From Schistosoma haematobium (taxonomy: Eukaryota; Platyhelminthes; Trematoda; Strigeidida; Schistosomatidae), in the NCBI RefSeq assembly GCF_000699445.3, contig NC_067197.1:8872152-8936151 (forward strand): 64,000 nucleotides of DNA, in the 5' to 3' direction. The notes beneath the pieces are model-generated. The model was not told where the DNA came from. It did not search any database and saw only the letters and a list, made by a program, of their open reading frames with translations. Shown here one piece after another: positions 59,959-64,000 of this stretch (its first letter is position 1; each line of letters starts with the position of its first letter). Both the position numbers and the translations under genes were made by a program.

Positions 59959-60145
59959 AGTAGCGCTCTTAGTCACGACAATACTGACATTCGAGTAAGA
60001 CCTGATATGTTTCTAGAATAAAAAAAGAAAACGGTACTATCAGAACTAAAAACTCGTCGAAAAAATGGTGAGGAAAATCCCCGCTTAGTGGGTTTTCGAA
60101 CAGTCAGATCTTGGGAGCGGATGATACCGAGGCCTGTGTGGGTAA

Positions 60146-60860
60146 GTCGTTCTCCCTAGGAGTTTTATATGCAAATGCTCGTAGTCTAAGGAATAAATTC
60201 TATGAACTAGGAGCATTAGTAGACAAATTAAGGCCACTCATTACAGCTGTGATGCAAAATTGATCCGTCCATGAATTCGACACTACTTCAAAATTATCCG
60301 GATACCATTACCTAAGAAGCGATAGACATAGATGTAGGAAAGGTGGCTTTTTTTTATACATAACCAATAATATACGCATCCGCTCCTTTGCTTGCGAATC
60401 CCATGACGGTGAAACTTGTGAAGCCATTAGCTATGAGCTCACTATCGGATGCTGTACATTTATACTCGGTGTCATCTATCGCAGTCCAATCTGCTTAGCT
60501 GATGACTTTATTTCAGAACACATTCAGTTATGAAGTGCAAATAACAGATGCTTGATATTAGGATACTTTAATGCACCTGATATTAATTGGACTGAGATGG
60601 CCAAGGTAGGATCTTTAAACTCCTTTGGTAGTAGGTTTCGAATAACAGTAATGGACCATGCATTAGTACAGCATTTATCGGAACCATACGTTTTGGTTCA
60701 AACCAAGGTTCTTCTTTGTTATACTTGGTAATCACTTATGCGACTGAGGATATTGCCAATCTAAATATTTTTCCACTGTTAGCGAATAGCAATCACGCTG
60801 TTTTGTCATTCACGTTTAGAGCTTGTTACATGATATGTGATCAGGTTAAGCCCAGCCCAA
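60146..60860 (+). pseudogene. CR1-like LINE ORF2: endonuclease domain, broken
   Basis: Translation shows 'GVLYANARSLRNKFYELGAL', 'HYLRSDRHRCRKGGFFLYI', 'TFILGVIYRSP' and 'CLILGYFNAPDINW', which are APE-type endonuclease motifs of CR1/Jockey LINEs. The usual GDFN reads GYFN. At least two stops interrupt it. It would nick target DNA for priming. Confidence 0.82.
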
Positions 60861-61399
60861 ATGTATGAAGAGCTAACATGTCAGTCATTAAGGGGTGTGT
60901 TGCTAAGACAGATCGGTCAGTAGATACTAGCTCATCAGTTGAAGAAGCACGGTCTATATTTAAAGGCAAGTTTGTTTCAGTCATGTCCTCGTTCAAAACA
61001 TACCTGGTTCCACGTAGATCGAATAACTATCCACCATGAGGAACTAAACAAGTCAAGGAACTTCTTAGATGTAGAAAAAGGCATTAGAAAATGTTCATTT
61101 CTACTAGCTTAAAGCAGTACAGATCCAGCCATTGTACAACCAGGAATGCTTGTAAAACCATAACAAGTAAGACTAGACAGTTATATGAAAAACAATTGAT
61201 TAGGGATTGTAAAAATAGTCCGAAACGGTTACTCTCGTGTATAAAAAGGTGAACTCAGAGAAGTGATGGATTTTCATCACTTTTGGTACAAGAAAGTTAG
61301 TTGATATTGGTAAGGGATGATTCTGAAAAAGCTGAAGCTTTATCAGAATATTGTAGTAAATTTTTTCTATTAGCGATTAGGAACGACCAACGATTCATT
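60861..61399 (+). pseudogene. CR1-like LINE ORF2: linker region, decayed
   Basis: The spacer between endonuclease and RT has scattered stops. Recognised by position and by fragments such as 'VEEARSIFKGKFVSVMSSF'. Confidence 0.5.
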
Positions 61400-61718
61400 G
61401 TGATTGGAGTGGCTTGTTAATGGATCCTGTAGTTATTGATAAAGGTACTGTCTTAGGACTACTTCAACATCTCAAACTCGATGCATCCAACGGTCCTGAC
61501 GATATTCATCCTGAAATTATGAAAGCCCTATTGGATGTAATTGCTGAACCAATAGCCAAACTGTTTGATACGCCTCTGCGGCAGTCCAGACTTCCGAGAG
61601 GCTGGAAAGGCGCAATAATTAGTCCGATGTATAAGGTGGGGAGTAGATATTTATTTAGTAACTATCGACCCTTTAGTCTAACCAGTGTAGTTGTCAAACT
61701 AATGGTAAACATTATTCA
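61400..61718 (+). pseudogene. CR1-like LINE ORF2: N-terminal part of reverse transcriptase
   Basis: 'LLQHLKLDASNGPDDIHPEIMKAL', 'LFDTPLRQSRLPRGWKGAII' and 'SNYRPFSLTSVVVKLM' are the first RT blocks of CR1 elements. The homology stops at about 61705, where RTE sequence takes over. The catalytic core of this RT is missing from the window. Confidence 0.82.
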
Positions 61719-62071
61719 GATGGCTGTTATAAACTTCATTTCCGTTGCTATCTGACTGGTCTTTCCGGTCTCCCACATTGTCCGGACGTTCCATGTACCC
61801 ATAAAAATTGTTACTCTGGTTGTCAGAAGGGACATTGGTCTCGTGACTTTCGGAAGAACTCGGTCTTCACCATGAGGCGTCATAACTCTCCTAAATGAAG
61901 ACCTCCAAATATCCAGGGCAGCGTTTAAATGGTTTGAATTATTTTTTCTGGTCAGCGTTGTTTGGCGAGTTGGTTTTTTACCGGATGGGGTCGCTAACCC
62001 CATGCTTAACCCTCCTCCTTTACACGGGCTCGGGACCGACAGTAATTCTAGAAGAGCTACAGGTGGACTTG
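61719..62071 (-). mobile_element. Inverted RTE 5' end within the CR1 element
   Basis: On the minus strand it runs from the RTE 5' terminus (about 62071) through the GC-rich leader to the endonuclease start 'MGTWNVRTMWETGKTSQIATEM'. The leader is the same as at 14791-15033. It stops within the first ~20 endonuclease codons. Confidence 0.8.
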
Positions 62072-63100
62072 AAATTCAAGAACAGATGGATAGATTACTT
62101 TGAGGAACTCCTGAATAGACCAGATCCATTGAATCCACTGGACATCGAAGCAGCACACACACAACTTCCTATAGATGTCAATCCACCAACAACGAAAGAA
62201 ATCAGGGTGGCCATCAGACAAATCAAGAGCTGGAAAGCAGCAGCACCTGACAATATAACAGCTGAAGCACCGAAGTCAGACATCGAAGTAACTACAAACA
62301 TGCTCCACCTTCTATTTAAGATTTGGGAGGATGAACAAGTGAGAACGGACTAAAATGAAAGACACCTCATCAAGATTCCAAAGAAACGAGATCTGAGCAA
62401 ATGTGAAAACTACAGAGGCATTACACTACAGTCAGTACCAGTGAAAGTTTTTAACAGGGTGTTGCTAAGCCGGATGAAAGATGCAGTAGACGCCCTACTT
62501 CCAGATCAACAGATGGGATTCCGTAAAGATCGGCCGTGCACAGACCAAATTGCGACACCACGAATCATTGTCGAACAATCAGTTGAGTGGGACTCGTCAC
62601 TATGCATCAATTTCATTGACTATGAGAGGGCGTCTGACAGTGTAAATAGGAGAACATTATGGAAACTTCTTCGACACTACGGAGTTCCTGAGAAGATTGT
62701 CAATATTATCCAGAACTCATGCGACGGACTACAGCCCAAATTCGTGCATGGAGGACAGCTGATAGATGCATTCCAAGTAAGGGCCGGGGTCAGACAAGGC
62801 TGTCTACTCTCCCTCTTCCTTGTTCTTCTGGTGATCGACTGGATTATGAATACCTCGATATCGGAGAGGAAACACGGAATACAATGGACAGCTCGGAACC
62901 AATTAGACGATTAGGACTCCGCAGATGGCCTAGCTCTACCACCCCATACTCATGAACAAATGCAGATGAAGACAACCAGTGTAGCAGCAAGCTCTGCATC
63001 AGTAGGTCCCAGCATACACAAAGGAAAAACCAAGATCCTCAAATACAACACGAAGAACACTAACCCAATCACACTTAATGGAGAAAATCTGGAAGATGTG
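62072..63100 (+). pseudogene. RTE linker and reverse transcriptase within the CR1 element, broken
   Basis: 'NRWIDYFEELLNRPDPLNP', 'AIRQIKSWKAAAPDNITAEA', 'MGFRKDRPCTDQIAT', 'INFIDYERASDSVNRR' and 'GVRQGCLLSLFLVLLVIDWIM' are RTE RT blocks. The active-site box is degraded to 'DSADGLAL' preceded by a stop (about 62912). The RTE homology ends at 'NPITLNGENLEDV', so the RTE 3' end is absent. Confidence 0.85.
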
Positions 63101-63811
63101 AAATCTTCCACTAGAAGTGAATTCTAAGAAGTGTGGTGATACAATTAAATAACCATGCTGATTCGTATCACCACACAATACGTGGATTCATGTTACCCAA
63201 AGTAATAACCTATAAAGATTTAGGAGTCATAATAAGCAGAGACCTCAAAACTACGATAAACTGTAAGGCTACTGCTGCAAAAGGCTACAGGGTTTTATGG
63301 GCTATTCGTAACATTTTTCAGTATTTGGGTGAAGAAATGTATAGATTATTATGCCCAACTTTCGTGAGACGGCATTTGGAATATGGGATTCAAGCAGAGA
63401 GTCCTTGTTTCAAGTATGAGATTGATATGCTGGAACGAGTCTAGCGAAGAGGGGCTAAAATGGTAGGAGGTCCCTCTGGCCTACCTTATGAAGACAGACT
63501 AAGACACCTTAACCTATTTCCGTTATCTTACCGTAGAATTCGGGGTGATCTAACATTGACTTATCATATACTAAACGATGACCTTGGTATTAATGTCTTA
63601 TCTTTTCCTTACATCTAGGACTGATCATGTGAGAGGATATTCTAAGAAAGTTCAGAAACCGAAATCAAATCGCCTAGGTCTGGAATGTCACTTCTCTCAA
63701 CGAGTAGTGAATTATTGGAATTCTCTACTGGGACACGTAATATCAGCACCTTCTGTTGATATATTCAAAACGAGACTGGACGCCCATAGTGTTTCGAACT
63801 ACAAGGATTAA
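63101..63811 (+). pseudogene. CR1-like LINE ORF2: C-terminal end
   Basis: It resumes at 'LEVNSKKCG' (the block after the RT active site). It continues with 'ITYKDLGVIISRDLKTT', 'CPTFVRRHLEYGIQA', 'MLERV', 'LPYEDRLRHLNLFPLSYRRIRGDL' and a C-terminus ending about 63811. Frameshifts and stops occur. About 150 codons of the CR1 RT core between 61705 and 63101 are missing. Confidence 0.82.
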
Positions 63812-63925
63812 TGTAGGTCGATAGGCCTCCTATCTTTATTAGTGAAAACTGAGTTAATCCATAGAAATTACTTTTTTATTCACATCAATGTTGTTGACAG
63901 TTGGTCAGCTTACTTTCACTTAGAC
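63812..63925 (+). mobile_element. CR1-like LINE 3' untranslated region
   Basis: Sequence after the ORF2 stop. The exact 3' end of the element is not clear. Confidence 0.45.
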
Positions 63926-64000
63926 AACTCTGTTTCTGCTATTAGCCCTAAGGGCCGACAGAACACAAAAGCGCAAAGGAGGGGGAGTAGCTCTATTCAT
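63926..64000 (+). pseudogene. Second CR1-like endonuclease fragment, cut by window edge
   Basis: From about 63950 the frame reads 'RADRTQKRKGGGVALF', matching the 'SDR...RKGG..LYI' block of the endonuclease at 60310-60360. It begins abruptly after the first CR1 element's 3' region and runs off the window. Confidence 0.5.

Overview
The window looks like a stretch of a schistosome (blood fluke, Digenea) genome. It is AT-rich and intron-style. It is crowded with repeat types known from schistosomes: tRNA-headed SINE-like repeats with hammerhead ribozymes (one resembling Sm-alpha), RTE/SR2-like and CR1-like LINEs, a Penelope-like remnant, a Ty3/Gypsy integrase remnant, and long microsatellites. 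The species cannot be fixed from the sequence alone. I see one confident host gene and no functional tRNA, rRNA or CRISPR array.

Layout. 1-600: two ribozyme-bearing SINE-like copies. 1755-15033: one RTE element on the minus strand, split at 2622-12714 by a 10.1-kb composite. That composite reads LTR-internal-LTR-internal-LTR-internal-LTR, with about 400-bp LTRs, 2.82-kb internal regions that code for little, TGTAG/CTACA LTR ends and a 4-bp target duplication with one mismatch. 15426-19240: SINE copies, a small TIR element, Penelope and RTE scraps. 19650-22837: a second, uninterrupted RTE copy. Its 5' 2.3 kb aligns to the first copy without an indel and nearly identically, while the 3' 0.87 kb is clearly more diverged. 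25163-25785: an inverted RTE tail. 27944-28437: Penelope remnant with a perfect hairpin. 28640-34000: more SINE and RTE fragments. 34252-34515: a (TGAG)n tract. 34990-36115: Gypsy integrase remnant. 37069-37938: an (ATG)n tract of about 290 units. 39009-49460: a TIR element, RTE and SINE fragments, a (GATA)n tract and three related solo LTRs, two with perfect 5-bp target duplications. 50723-55396: the host gene, an intact 1557-codon single-exon leucine-rich-repeat protein resembling LRRC9. 55823-56334: a fourth solo LTR. 56426-56714: a third TIR element. 59000-63925: a decayed CR1-like LINE whose reverse-transcriptase core is replaced by an RTE segment with an inverted 5' end. 63926-64000: start of another CR1-like endonuclease, cut by the window edge.

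Most of the window is therefore layers of dead or non-autonomous retroelements. The non-autonomous elements (LTR array, SINEs, small TIR elements) would have needed enzymes from elsewhere. The best candidates for something not previously described are the shared-LTR array with its conserved 63-codon ORF, the recurring inverted pairs of ribozyme SINEs, and the conversion-like mosaic between the RTE copies. All identity statements are from reading by eye, not from computed alignments.
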